A DNA stretch of 64,000 nucleotides from Nocardia colli (GTDB taxonomy: Bacteria; Actinomycetota; Actinomycetes; Mycobacteriales; Mycobacteriaceae): contig NZ_VXLC01000027.1 in the NCBI RefSeq assembly GCF_008704205.1, positions 1-64,000 of the forward strand, given 5' to 3'. Below are positions 44,812 through 54,309 of the stretch, piece after piece (within the stretch, counting starts at the first letter, position 1; every line of letters starts with the position of its first letter). The notes beneath the pieces are model-generated. The model worked only from the letters and a program-made list of their open reading frames with translations, was not told where the DNA came from and did no database searches. The position numbers were made by a program, and so were the translations under genes.

Positions 44812-45696
44812 CTAGAGCCCACCGAGTCGGGTGAGCACCTCGAATGCGACGTCGGCGCTGCGCCACAGGGCGTCGATCTCGACCCGGGCGGCCGGCGCCA
44901 GCGCCGGATCGGTCAGCGCGAGTCCGTTGCCGAAGATCACCACATTGGCGCCGAGATCGGCCAGCCGCAGCAGCTGCGGCGTGGCCACACCCTCACCGAA
45001 GAGCAGATCGAGACCCTCGCCGACGAAATAGAACCGCCACAGCGGCCCGAGATCGCCGTGATAGATCTCCCTGGTCGAGGAGACGATCAACGAGCCCTGC
45101 TGGGCGATCGAGTCGACGATCTTGAAGTAGTCGGCCGCGTTCGCGGTGGTCCCGCCCACCGCGGCCACCGCGTAAGCGAGGTCGACGCTCAGGTGCGCGT
45201 CGTATCCGGCCATCGCGACCCGTGCGGGCGACAGTTCGCAGCGGCGGGCGAGGTCGAAGTAGTTGGTCCACTGCGGATCGGTCGGCGCGCCGGTGAACTC
45301 GGCGTGCACGTTGCGCAGGAAGCGGGACAGCAGCTCGAGGCTGATCCGATGCGCCCACTCCGGATCGGTGAACGAAGCCGGGTCGCGCTGCAACGGCATC
45401 ACCGCGGCCTGCTCGACGGCATCGAGGCCGAGCGCGAAGACGCCGCGCAGGTCGCGGTGCTCGACCAGGATCTGGGTGAGCTGCCGATGGTTTTCGACTG
45501 CTTGCTCGAGCTGTTCCATCGATGAGCCGGCGAGCGTGGTCGTGTCCGAAAGCTTCGCGATCGAGGTGATTTCGGCGGGCGACAGCGGTGTACCGCAGGC
45601 CGAGTCGGCGACCGCGGTGGCCTGCCCGATACCGAAAAGGCCGGTGGAACCGAGGATCAGGGCCGAGGCGACGGCGAGGCGGATGGTCGTGATCAT
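44812..45696 (-). CDS. Secreted DUF5995-like protein
   Basis: This 294-residue protein has a signal peptide (~33 residues, ending ATAVADSA). The mature part is helical, with an H-x-x-x-D motif in GYDAHLSVDLAYAV like that of the DUF5995 family. No function is established for the family. ATG start with GGAGCAG 6 bases upstream. The 164 bp to the next gene hold nothing I can identify. Confidence 0.7.
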   Translation of the reverse strand: MITTIRLAVASALILGSTGLFGIGQATAVADSACGTPLSPAEITSIAKLSDTTTLAGSSMEQLEQAVENHRQLTQILVEHRDLRGVFALGLDAVEQAAVMPLQRDPASFTDPEWAHRISLELLSRFLRNVHAEFTGAPTDPQWTNYFDLARRCELSPARVAMAGYDAHLSVDLAYAVAAVGGTTANAADYFKIVDSIAQQGSLIVSSTREIYHGDLGPLWRFYFVGEGLDLLFGEGVATPQLLRLADLGANVVIFGNGLALTDPALAPAARVEIDALWRSADVAFEVLTRLGGL

Positions 45697-45860
45697 GTGC
45701 TGCTCCGGGATGTTCACGCACCGCGTTGTGCGTCGGCGACGGTCGATCGTGCGCAGACGGTCGGCGCCGGCGAGGGCGAGAGGCTCCGGCGAAACCGGAG
45801 GTGGCCCAACATTAGCCGACCGGATGGTCCGCGGGCAGCCACCGAGCCGGCTCCGGAGTG

Positions 45861-46649
45861 TTACTGCCCGGGAGCGCAGGTTCCGCCCGGCAGGCAGACG
45901 CCGGAGATGTCGGAGATCAGGAAGCCCGCGCCGATCACCAGCGACCCCACCGCGATCAGCCCGAACAACCCGACCCAGACGATTCCCGGCAGGTGCGTGA
46001 GGCGCGCGAGCTGGTCCGCGTCGGAGGCGACGTCCTCCTGATAGCGGCTGCGCAACTGCCGGGACCGCCCGCGCTGCAACTCGATCACCGGCCGCGCCCC
46101 GGCCAGCAGCAGGAACCACGCGCCGAGATAGGCGAAACCCGCCTGCAGCGTGTCGGTGCCGAACCAGGACACCGCGAACACCGTTGCGCCGACCGCGAAT
46201 ACGGTCAGCATGCCGTACACGTTGCGGGTCATGACCAGCACCGCGGCCAGCAGCGCGATGGCCACCCACAGCATCAGCGTGATCCGGCTCGCGCCGAGCA
46301 GCGCGGCGAAGCCCAGCCCGAGCAGCGGCGGCCCCGGATAACCCGCCATCGTCGTCAGAATCATGCCCAGCCCGTAGGGCTTTCCGCTCGACACGGTGAG
46401 ACCCGAAGTGTCCGAATGCAATCGGATGCTGTTGAGCTTGCGCCCGGTGAGCAGCGCGACCAGCGCGTGCCCACCCTCGTGCGCGATGGTGACGATATTG
46501 CGGGTGAACCGCCAGACGGGGGTGTATCCGACCAGCACGAGCGCCACGACGCCCGCACCGGCCACCAACCACCACGGCGGCTGGGTTTGCGTTGTCGTCA
46601 AGCGGTCGACGATGGAGGTGCCCCGCTCGACCCATTCGGCTCTGTCCAC
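45861..46649 (-). CDS. M50 family membrane metallopeptidase
   Basis: This 262-residue protein has about six membrane helices and the zinc motif HEGGH (57-61) at the end of the first, the HExxH layout of M50B-like site-2-protease relatives. The second conserved acid is not obvious, as is common in this branch. The start is GTG. It lies 9 bp downstream of the acyl-CoA ligase gene, so both are probably co-transcribed. Substrate unknown. Confidence 0.85.
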   Translation of the reverse strand: MDRAEWVERGTSIVDRLTTTQTQPPWWLVAGAGVVALVLVGYTPVWRFTRNIVTIAHEGGHALVALLTGRKLNSIRLHSDTSGLTVSSGKPYGLGMILTTMAGYPGPPLLGLGFAALLGASRITLMLWVAIALLAAVLVMTRNVYGMLTVFAVGATVFAVSWFGTDTLQAGFAYLGAWFLLLAGARPVIELQRGRSRQLRSRYQEDVASDADQLARLTHLPGIVWVGLFGLIAVGSLVIGAGFLISDISGVCLPGGTCAPGQ

Positions 46650-46658
46650 CGCCGCACC

Positions 46659-48215
46659 TTATCCGGCGTCGGACATCTCCGCTCGGAGCTGACGTTTGTA
46701 GATCTTCCCGGCATCGTCGCGGGGGAGTTCGGTGACGATCCGCAGCACCCTCGGCACCTTGTACGCGGCGAGCTGCCCGGCCAGGCCGGCCCGGATGCCG
46801 TCCGCGCTCAGCTCGGCGCCCGGGCGCGGAACGACCTGCGCGGCAACGGCTTCGCCGAGATCGCCGGAGTGCGGGATGCCGAACACCGCGACGTCCTCGA
46901 CGCCGTCCAGGGCCATGATCGCGTTCTCGATCTCGGCGGGATAGATGTTCACCCCGCCGGAGATGATCAGCTCGCTGGAGCGTCCGGTGAGGTAGAGGTA
47001 GCCGTCCTCGTCGAGGTAGCCGCGGTCGCCGACGGCGAGGAAATCCGGTAGCGGACTGGGCGCTTCGCCGGTGTCGTGCAGGTAGCGGAACTTCGGCCAG
47101 TAGTCGGCGCCGCGCACGAACACCTGGCCGGTCTGGCCGGTGGGCAGCGGCTCGCCCGCGTCGTCGAGGACCACGACGGCGGCACCGTCCGCCGGGCGGC
47201 CGACGCTGCCCGGATGCGCCAGCCACTCGCTGGCGGAGATCCAGGTGATGGTGCCGGCTTCGGCGCAGCCGTAGAACTCGATCAGCGCGTCGCCGAACCA
47301 GTCGATCGCGGCCCGCTTCACCGCGGGCGGACAGGGGGCCGAGGAGTGGATGATGTGAGTGAGACTGGAGACGTCGTAGCGGGCGCGCACGTCCGCGGGC
47401 AGCGAGAGCAGCCGCGACAGCATGGTCGGCACCACCTTGGCCTGAGTGATGCGGCGCTCGTCGATCAGGCGCAGGAATTCCTCGGCGTCCCAGCGCGGCA
47501 TGATCGTGATGTTCGTGCCGACCCGCAAGGCAAGTGTGGCAATGCCGTTCGGGCTCGCGTGATAGAGCGGGCCGGGGATCACCGCCTGCCCGCGCGGTGT
47601 GAGGCCGAGCCGCTTGGCCGCGCTGCCGGCGATGGACAGCCACTGATGTGGCGTCATGCGTTCCCGCAGTACGCCTTTGGGTTTGCCGGTGGTGCCGGAG
47701 GTGTAGATCAGACCGGTCGAGTCGTCGCGCGAGCCCTCGATGCGGCCGAGCGGTTCGACGTGCGTTTCGATCCACTGTTCCAGGGTGGCGTGCCTGCCGG
47801 TCGGCTCGGCCAGCGCGGGGTCCGCTCCCGTCGCGGCGAGCAGTTCGCTCGGCATGGCGATCTCGAGGATGGTCGTATCCGATTGCGGTACAGCCTTTTC
47901 GACGATATCGATGAACTCGGTGTGCGCGATCACCAGGCGCGCACCGCTGTCGCCGAGCACGTGCGCGACCTCCGGCACCTGCCAGCGCGTGTTGATCGGC
48001 ACCGAATTCGCCCCGCACGCCGCGACCGCCAGGGACACCTCGAGAAACTCGATGTCGTTGCGGATCATCATCGCCACCCGATCACCCGGCCGCACCCCCG
48101 CCGCCGCGAGGCCGGCGGCTAGCCGTCCCGCCCGCTGATGCGCCTCGGCCTGCGCTCTTACGCGACCCGCGCAGGTGATGGTTGGTGTTGAACTGCTGCC
48201 CGAAGCATCGCCCAT
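46659..48215 (-). CDS. Acyl-CoA synthetase (AMP-binding, bile-acid-CoA-ligase-like)
   Basis: This 518-residue ANL-superfamily ligase has the P-loop YTSGTTGKPKG, a FYGCAEAG A5 motif, GDRGYLDEDGYLYLTGR and the catalytic lysine in AGKIYKRQLR. It activates a carboxylic acid as its CoA thioester. The sequence style is of steroid/bile-acid or FadD3-like ligases rather than long-chain FadD, but this is not decisive. It could supply cholesterol- or bile-acid-like side-chain degradation; a BASS transporter lies two genes upstream. Confidence 0.88.
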   Translation of the reverse strand: MGDASGSSSTPTITCAGRVRAQAEAHQRAGRLAAGLAAAGVRPGDRVAMMIRNDIEFLEVSLAVAACGANSVPINTRWQVPEVAHVLGDSGARLVIAHTEFIDIVEKAVPQSDTTILEIAMPSELLAATGADPALAEPTGRHATLEQWIETHVEPLGRIEGSRDDSTGLIYTSGTTGKPKGVLRERMTPHQWLSIAGSAAKRLGLTPRGQAVIPGPLYHASPNGIATLALRVGTNITIMPRWDAEEFLRLIDERRITQAKVVPTMLSRLLSLPADVRARYDVSSLTHIIHSSAPCPPAVKRAAIDWFGDALIEFYGCAEAGTITWISASEWLAHPGSVGRPADGAAVVVLDDAGEPLPTGQTGQVFVRGADYWPKFRYLHDTGEAPSPLPDFLAVGDRGYLDEDGYLYLTGRSSELIISGGVNIYPAEIENAIMALDGVEDVAVFGIPHSGDLGEAVAAQVVPRPGAELSADGIRAGLAGQLAAYKVPRVLRIVTELPRDDAGKIYKRQLRAEMSDAG

Positions 48216-48262
48216 GTTTCGCAGTCTGCCACTTCCTCAGCTAACGGGTAGCGCAAGCCGGG

Positions 48263-50077
48263 TCATGAGGTCTTGGTGAGTATTCCGGACATGTCGCCGA
48301 TGATGCTGGCGGTGCGGTAGGACAATGTGCCGTCGGGGAGTAGCTGGAGGTGTGTGGTCTTGCCGTCGTCGTTGCAGCCGCCGCCGTCCTCGGTGAGTCG
48401 TGCGGTGAGGGTGAGTTGTTCGTCGTCGGCGGCCGTCAATGTTTCCGCTCGGCCGCAGGTCGCGCCGGAGACTCGCCCGGTATTGGTGGAGCTGCCGAGT
48501 TCGTCGCCGACCGTTCCCGCATTCAAGGTCAGCACGACGTCGAAGGTGGCCAGTTTGTCTTCGACTGCGCCTTTCCATTCGCCGACGAACGCTTCCGGCA
48601 ATTCGGCGGCCGGGTCGCCCGGCGACGCGGTGGAGTGGTCGGTGGAGCTGTTGGAATCGGTGAACTGTTTGGTTATCACGAATGCGGCAATCGCTACCAC
48701 GAGGCACAGCACCAGCCCGCCGGCGATCAATGCGATGCGGCGGCGTGCGCGGTTGGGGTGTGCGCCCGGCTGTGACGCGCCGTATGGCCCGTCCTGCGGG
48801 TGTGGGGTCCCGTACGGCCCGCCTTGCGGGTACGGAGTGCCGTACGACCCGTCTTGCGGCGCCACGTATTGGTGTGCGTGCGGCGGGGTATAGGACCGGT
48901 CTTGCGGCGCCGCCTGGGCGTGCGGCGGGGTGTTCGAACCGTCTTGCGGCCCATAGGAATACTGCTGACCTGCGGGATCGGGCGCACCCTTCCACCACGA
49001 TCGCGGCGTGACATTCGGTTGTCCGGCACCGGGCATGCTGGTGGCGGTCCGCGCGTTCGGATCCGTGACCGGCCGCGCATTCGGATCCGTGACCGGCCGC
49101 GCGTTCGGATCCGTGAACGGTTGCACCACGGTTTCCGCTGTCCGGGTCGGGTTCGGCTGCTTGCTCAACGCGTCGGGCACATCGAACGGCCCGGAGTCCA
49201 GATCCAGCAACTGCACCGCACGCCGGCTGACCTCCTCCAACGCGGCACCCGGGAGCCAGCCGCCGCGGCCGGGCAGGCCGAGGGCGGTCAGGTCGGCGAT
49301 GATGCGTTCGGGGGTCGGGCGGGCGGCGGGATCCTTGGTGAGGCAGGCGGCGATGAGTGGGCGCAGTCGATCCGGGACCGCGTCGAGGCGCGGCTCCTCG
49401 TAGACGACTCGCCACAGCATCTGCACCATGTCGCCGATGCCGAACGGACCCTGCCCGGTGGCGGCGAACACCAGCACGCCGCCGAGCGCGAACACGTCGG
49501 TGGCCGGGCCGACCGGGTCGCCGGTGACCTGCTCGGGGCACATGAATCCCGGTGAGCCGATGACCTTTCCGGTGGTGGTGAACTGGCTGTCATCGATCGC
49601 GCGGGCGATGCCGAAGTCGATCACCTTGGGGCCGTCGAGGGCGAGCAGCACGTTGGACGGTTTGAGATCGCGGTGCACCAGGTCGGCGGCGTGCACGGCG
49701 ACCAGCGCCTCGGCCAGCCCGTGCGCGAGCACCAGCAGCGAGTTCTCGGCGAACGGTCCGTACTCCCCGACCGCCTCGGTCAGCGAGAATCCGGCGACGT
49801 ATCCGGTGGCCAGCCAGGGCGGGTCCGCCTCCACGTCGGCGTCCAGCACCGGCGCGGTGAACTGTCCGCCGACCCGGCGCGCCGCGGTCACCTCGCGGCG
49901 GAACCGCTCGCGGAATTCGTTGTCGCCGACCAGATCCGGCCGGATCACCTTGACGGCTACGGTCCGGCCACCGGCATTGCGACCGAGGTAGACCCGCCCC
50001 ATGCCGCCCGCACCGAGCACGCCGAGTAGCCGGTAGTCGCCGATCCGCGTCGGATCATCTGCGCCGAGCGGTCGCAT
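48263..50077 (-). CDS. Receptor-type serine/threonine protein kinase (PknB/PASTA-less)
   Basis: This 604-residue kinase has an N-terminal cytosolic catalytic domain: GAGGMGRVY loop, VAVKVI lysine, HRDLKPSNV, DFGIARA and a GSPGFMCPEQ activation end. A Pro/Gln/Tyr-rich linker follows with tandem TDPNARPV units and repeated PQDG-PYGTP units, then one membrane helix (~445-467) and an extracellular ~130-residue domain with a Ser/Thr-rich stem and cysteines. There are no PASTA repeats. The extracellular part resembles a small beta-rich domain of unknown ligand. Confidence 0.92.
   Translation of the reverse strand: MRPLGADDPTRIGDYRLLGVLGAGGMGRVYLGRNAGGRTVAVKVIRPDLVGDNEFRERFRREVTAARRVGGQFTAPVLDADVEADPPWLATGYVAGFSLTEAVGEYGPFAENSLLVLAHGLAEALVAVHAADLVHRDLKPSNVLLALDGPKVIDFGIARAIDDSQFTTTGKVIGSPGFMCPEQVTGDPVGPATDVFALGGVLVFAATGQGPFGIGDMVQMLWRVVYEEPRLDAVPDRLRPLIAACLTKDPAARPTPERIIADLTALGLPGRGGWLPGAALEEVSRRAVQLLDLDSGPFDVPDALSKQPNPTRTAETVVQPFTDPNARPVTDPNARPVTDPNARTATSMPGAGQPNVTPRSWWKGAPDPAGQQYSYGPQDGSNTPPHAQAAPQDRSYTPPHAHQYVAPQDGSYGTPYPQGGPYGTPHPQDGPYGASQPGAHPNRARRRIALIAGGLVLCLVVAIAAFVITKQFTDSNSSTDHSTASPGDPAAELPEAFVGEWKGAVEDKLATFDVVLTLNAGTVGDELGSSTNTGRVSGATCGRAETLTAADDEQLTLTARLTEDGGGCNDDGKTTHLQLLPDGTLSYRTASIIGDMSGILTKTS
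49051..49123. repeat. Three 24-bp tandem repeats in the kinase linker
   Basis: Nearly identical 24-bp units, each containing TTCGGATCCGTGA, encode TDPNARPV in tandem. They invite slippage, so copy number may vary between strains. Confidence 0.85.
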
Positions 50078-50158
50078 CGCGATGCTGGTTCCCTTCGAGT
50101 GTCGAACATCGAAAGGTTACCTACCCGGCGACGTGCTGTCCGGTTCAGTTACCGGTTG

Positions 50159-51052
50159 TCAACCGGCCACCGTGCTCGGCACCGGCGCCGGACGATCATG
50201 GCGGACATACTTCGCCAGCAGATAGGCCGCGATCGCCGCGGGAATGTTCATCAGCACCCCGTACACCGCGCCCGGCACCGCCATCGCGTCGTTGTGCAGC
50301 ACGGAACCGGCGATGGCGATGGCGATCGCGCCGTTGTGAATACCGATCTCCATGGCCGAGGCGATCGCCTGATCCGCGTCGACCTTGCACAGCCGCGGCA
50401 CGAAATAGCCGACGGCCAGGCTGATCACGGCGAACACCAGGCTGAGCGAGGCGAGCTTGCCGATGTTCTCGCTGAGCGTGCCGAAGTTCTTCGCCACCGC
50501 CGCGAGCACCACCAGCGCCAGCACCACGATGGAGAGGATCTTGACGTTCCCGCGCATCCGCTCGGCCCACCCGGTGAACCGGCGGTGCACCCACATCCCG
50601 ATCGCGACCGGGACCAGCACGATCGCGAACACCTGCGCGAACTTGTCCGGCCGCAGCCCGAACGACCCGTCGCCGTCCATGAACCGGCTGTAGGCGAACG
50701 CGACGATCAGCGGCATGGTGAACACGGCGAGCACCGAATTGATCGCGGTGAGCGTGATATTCAGCGCGACGTTGCCGCCCGCGATGTGGCTGAACAGGTT
50801 GGCCGACGGGCCGCCCGGCGACGCGGCGAGCAACAGCATGCCCACGGCCAGCGCGCCTTCGAGCTGGAACAGGTAGATCAGGCCGAGGCAGACCGCGGGC
50901 AGTAGCACCATCTGGCAGAGCAGGGCGACCACCGCCGCTTTGGGATAGCGCAGCACCCTGGCGAAATCGTCCACGGCCAAGGTCAATCCGAGTCCGAACA
51001 TCACCAAGGCCAGGGCCAGCGGTAAGCAGACCGCGAAAATCGTTGAACCCAT
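50159..51052 (-). CDS. Bile acid:sodium symporter (BASS) family transporter
   Basis: This 297-residue membrane protein has about nine helices and the BASS motifs AASPGGPSANLFSHIAGGN and MEIGIHNGAIAIA. Relatives carry bile acids, pyruvate or pantothenate with sodium. Substrate is not determined. GAGGAG precedes the ATG. It lies between the kinase and a Gfo/Idh gene on the same strand with gaps of 81 and 109 bp, so its own promoter is likely. Confidence 0.9.
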   Translation of the reverse strand: MGSTIFAVCLPLALALVMFGLGLTLAVDDFARVLRYPKAAVVALLCQMVLLPAVCLGLIYLFQLEGALAVGMLLLAASPGGPSANLFSHIAGGNVALNITLTAINSVLAVFTMPLIVAFAYSRFMDGDGSFGLRPDKFAQVFAIVLVPVAIGMWVHRRFTGWAERMRGNVKILSIVVLALVVLAAVAKNFGTLSENIGKLASLSLVFAVISLAVGYFVPRLCKVDADQAIASAMEIGIHNGAIAIAIAGSVLHNDAMAVPGAVYGVLMNIPAAIAAYLLAKYVRHDRPAPVPSTVAG

Positions 51053-51161
51053 GCGGGTCTCCTCTCAGCCGAACGGCCGACCCGCGCGCGGCCGACACCG
51101 AGCGTCGACGTTATCGATCTCCGGCGCGGGTCGCCAGCCCAATATTCGAGGGTGCCGGCGA

Positions 51162-52211
51162 TTACCCGGCGACTATCTCGCCGTCGGCGGCCGATCGGCG
51201 CGCGGCGTCCAGGATGCGCAGGGTGGCAACGGCGTCGCGCGGGTCGACCGGCACTTTGCCGCCGTCGAGCAGCGCGGCGGCCAGTTCGGCGTAGAAGGCG
51301 GGGTAGTCGCCCGCGAGGGTGGCGACCGGTTCGACGGCGGGTTCCGCGCCGAGCACCCCCCAGTGCGCGGATTCGACTGCGCCCCAAGGCTTGCCGTCGT
51401 CAGGCCGGCGACCGTCACGCAGCGCGCTCTCCTGCGGATCGAGTCCGTGGACGACGTAGCCGGCCTCGGAGCCGAGCACGCGGAAGCGTGGGCCCAGTTG
51501 CGGCGCAACGGCACTCATCCAGAGGTGCGAGCGGACTCCCGAGGTGTGGGTGAGCGCGACGAAGGCGTCGTCGTCTGTCTTGATGCCGGGACGTCGCCGA
51601 TCCAGTTCGCAATACACGGATTTCACCGGCCCGAACAGCGTCAGCGCCTGATCGATGAGATGACTGCCGAGGTCGAAGAGGAGTCCCGCACCGTCGGCGG
51701 CGCCGCCCACCTCGCGCCAGCCGCCCTTCGGCACCGGACGCCAGCGCTCGAACCGGGACTCGAAGCGGCGGACCTCGCCGAGCCGGCCCGCCTCGATGAG
51801 GGCGCGCGCGGTCAGGAAGTCGCCGTCCCAGCGTCGATTCTGGAAGACGGTCAGCACGAGTCCGGCTTGCTCGGCGCGTTCGACCAGGTCTTCGCCGTCG
51901 GCGACGGTCACCGCGAACGGCTTGTCGACGACCACCGGCAGTCCCGCGTCCAAGGCCTGTGCGGCCAGCGGCGCGTGCGTGCGGTTGGGCGTCGCGACGA
52001 CCACCAGGTCGAGGCCGGACGGATCCGCGAAGAGCTCATCGGTGGTCGCGACGACCCGCACGCCGGGATGTTCGCGTTCGGCCTGGGCGGCACGTTCGGG
52101 GTTGCCGGTCACCACCACCGCGACCCGCATCCGTGGTTCGGCGGCGATCAGCGGAGCATGGAAGACCGACCCGGCCAATCCGTATCCGACAACTGCGACG
52201 TCCAGGCTCAT
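51162..52211 (-). CDS. Gfo/Idh/MocA-family oxidoreductase
   Basis: This 349-residue NAD(P)-dependent oxidoreductase has an N-terminal Rossmann motif VGYGLAGSVFH and the catalytic lysine in VDKPFAV (~K97), followed by the C-terminal beta-sheet domain with LFDLGSHLIDQAL. It oxidises a sugar, inositol or related alcohol. The organisation resembles E. coli YdgJ-type members. It is divergent from the polyol dehydrogenase across a 541-bp region. Confidence 0.9.
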   Translation of the reverse strand: MSLDVAVVGYGLAGSVFHAPLIAAEPRMRVAVVVTGNPERAAQAEREHPGVRVVATTDELFADPSGLDLVVVATPNRTHAPLAAQALDAGLPVVVDKPFAVTVADGEDLVERAEQAGLVLTVFQNRRWDGDFLTARALIEAGRLGEVRRFESRFERWRPVPKGGWREVGGAADGAGLLFDLGSHLIDQALTLFGPVKSVYCELDRRRPGIKTDDDAFVALTHTSGVRSHLWMSAVAPQLGPRFRVLGSEAGYVVHGLDPQESALRDGRRPDDGKPWGAVESAHWGVLGAEPAVEPVATLAGDYPAFYAELAAALLDGGKVPVDPRDAVATLRILDAARRSAADGEIVAG

Positions 52212-52752
52212 GTCTCGACGCTAGCGGAGGCAGCTCCGATCTGACCATCGACCGTCCGCAACCGTGAAGCAACCTTAGTCTTGCTTACGATCCGTGCCGG
52301 ACGGTAGCTGCGCCTCGTCGCCACCCTTGCAATGCTTCCATCTGGAAACGTGTATGCGACAGTGCCTCTCGTCGTTCCACTGTTCGCCGGCGACCGTGTT
52401 TACGCCGTATTCTCCTGCGATAATTCGGCAATTCTTCAGCAAATCTTAGAACAATCTTAAAGCGTTCCCTATCGGGCAAATCGGAAATGACGGCGCGTGA
52501 CAGATGTCACCAGCGCGCATTTTGGCAGTGCTCGTTTCCAGTTGTTGCCGCCGATTCATGCGGCCTGAGGTGGTGCTTTACGGAATATTTGCAATACGTC
52601 CGGTGACCTGCGGCGAACTGCCTTCAGTTGGCAAATTCGGGGTTTGCTGTCGAAATACTGGCGTGCCTGACCTACCGTGTGAAACGGCGCTTAGTCAATG
52701 CTGATACGGCGTTCTATATCGCCCCTTCTCGCAGACCCAACGGAGGCCGCAC
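52212..52752. other. 541-bp AT-richer divergent promoter region, no supported gene
   Basis: The stretch is visibly richer in A/T than its flanks (for example 52410-52465 and 52570-52600). Short open frames here lack family features. It holds a Crp-like dyad (52497-52510), a TTCCA/TGGAA dyad (52337-52348), and two AATCTTA words at 52442 and 52453. It separates the Gfo/Idh gene from the polyol dehydrogenase and probably contains both promoters. Confidence 0.6.
52497..52510. promoter_or_regulatory. Crp/GlxR-like binding site
   Basis: GTGACAGATGTCAC is a GTGA-N6-TCAC dyad, the core of the actinobacterial Crp/GlxR consensus, with perfect 6-bp arms. It lies 243 bp before the polyol dehydrogenase start, suggesting cAMP-linked carbon control. 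Confidence 0.55.
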
Positions 52753-54309
52753 ATGCGTGTGCCGCTGATTACGGCGAAGAAAACTCGAACCGAAATGACG
52801 TCCCGGATACCGGGCAAGGTGGTGCCGCGCCTGTCCACCGACATGCTCACCAGACTGCCCGCCACGGTCGCCAAGCCGGGGTTTGCCCCGCGGAGCCTGA
52901 GCACCGGCATCCTGCACCTCGGCTGCGGCTCGTTCCACCGGGCGCACCAGGCCCTGGCTACTCAGCACGCGATGAACGAGACCGGCGATCCGCGCTGGGG
53001 CATCGCCGCCGTCGCGATCAACCGCCCGACCGTCGTCGACGCACTGCGGGCGCAGGATCACCTGTACACCACGCTGCTGCACGAGGACGGGCAGGCACGG
53101 GTGGAGGTGGTCGGCTCGATCACCGAGGCGATCCACGCCCCGTCGGACCTGATCGGGGTGCCGCAGCGGATCGCCGATCCGCGGGTCAAGATCGTCACGC
53201 TGACCGTCACGGCCAGCGGCTACTGCGTTTCGCCGGTCACCGGCCGGTTAGAGGTGGACTGCCCCGGCGTCCGTCATGACCTGCGCTCGCCGACTCGGCC
53301 GATCACCCCGATCGGCATGCTCGCGCAGGGGCTCGAGCTGGTCCGCCGTCGAGGCGGCACCCCGCCGGTGGTGATCAGCTGCGACAACCTGTGCGCCAAC
53401 GGCAGCACCCTCCGTCGCGCGGTCATCGATTTCGCGCTGCTGCGCGACGATCACCTTGCCGAGTGGATCGCCCGGCACGTGCAGTTCCCGAACAGCGTGG
53501 TGGACCGCATCGTGCAGCCGACCGCGCCGACCGACGCCGCGGTGGCGCGCAACTGGCTCGGCGGCATCGAGGATCTCGCGCCGGTCTCGGCCGAGCCGTT
53601 CATGACCTGGACCATCGAGGACTTCGAGGGCGAACGCCCGCAGTGGGAACTCGGCGGCGCCCAATTCGTCGCCAACGTCAAGGATTACGAGCTCGCGAAG
53701 CTGCGCCTGCTCAACGGCACGCACATGCTGCTGGCCTACCTCGGCGGCGTGGCGGGGCACCGCACCATCGCCGACGCGACGGCCAGTCCGGCGCTCGCGG
53801 CGCTGGCCCGGCAGTTCATGCTGGACGAGCAGGGGCCGACGCTGGCCCTCGCCGAACCCGAATTGCGCAGGACCGTGGACGATTTGATGCGTCGGTTCCG
53901 CAATCCGGCCATCGCCCAGGACATGACCCGAATCGGCCGCAACGGTTCGGACAAGATGATGCCCCGGGTCGTCGACGCGCTGCGCGACAACATCGAGGCG
54001 GGTCGCCCCACGCCCGGCGCGACCCTGCTGATCGCCGCCTGGATCCGCTGGTTCACCGCGAGCCACGCCCCCGGCGCGGTGATGGAGCTGATCGATCCGC
54101 GCGAGGACTCGCTCGCCGTGCTGGTGGACAGCGATCCGCACCGCTGTGCGCAGGCGTTCTTGCAGCGCACCGATATTTTCGGCACGCTACCGGAGCTGGA
54201 TAGAGTGCAGCGACAGGTCGGTGACGCCCTGGCGGAGATCAGCCGCGACGGGGTCGAGGTCGCGGTCCGGCGCAGGTTGGCGCCGCAGGCGGAAGGGAGC
54301 AACGGATGA
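52753..54309 (+). CDS. Mannitol/polyol dehydrogenase (long-chain MtlD/UxaB family)
   Basis: This 518-residue NAD-dependent polyol dehydrogenase oxidises a hexitol or pentitol to a ketose. The family signature K-x4-N-x2-H is K316, N321 and H324 in LAKLRLLNGTH; the N-terminal cofactor region reads LGCGSFHRAHQA. Length is slightly above P. fluorescens mannitol 2-dehydrogenase (~493). GGAGG 8 bases upstream fixes the ATG. It overlaps the HAD phosphatase gene by 4 bp. Confidence 0.9.
   Translation: MRVPLITAKKTRTEMTSRIPGKVVPRLSTDMLTRLPATVAKPGFAPRSLSTGILHLGCGSFHRAHQALATQHAMNETGDPRWGIAAVAINRPTVVDALRAQDHLYTTLLHEDGQARVEVVGSITEAIHAPSDLIGVPQRIADPRVKIVTLTVTASGYCVSPVTGRLEVDCPGVRHDLRSPTRPITPIGMLAQGLELVRRRGGTPPVVISCDNLCANGSTLRRAVIDFALLRDDHLAEWIARHVQFPNSVVDRIVQPTAPTDAAVARNWLGGIEDLAPVSAEPFMTWTIEDFEGERPQWELGGAQFVANVKDYELAKLRLLNGTHMLLAYLGGVAGHRTIADATASPALAALARQFMLDEQGPTLALAEPELRRTVDDLMRRFRNPAIAQDMTRIGRNGSDKMMPRVVDALRDNIEAGRPTPGATLLIAAWIRWFTASHAPGAVMELIDPREDSLAVLVDSDPHRCAQAFLQRTDIFGTLPELDRVQRQVGDALAEISRDGVEVAVRRRLAPQAEGSNG

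Noticed and set aside
45697..48018. Long minus-strand frame extending the DUF5995 gene over the peptidase and ligase genes
   Set aside because: It is a frame shadow of the acyl-CoA ligase and M50 genes. The DUF5995 protein has its own signal peptide and ribosome site at 45696.
52265..52290. Possible DtxR/IdeR iron box CCTTAGTCTTGCTTACGA
   Set aside because: Only one half resembles the consensus and the right half diverges. No iron-linked gene lies beside it.
52504..52704. 66-codon frame in the AT-richer gap
   Set aside because: No ribosome site, family motif or typical codon bias; it overlaps the Crp-like dyad.
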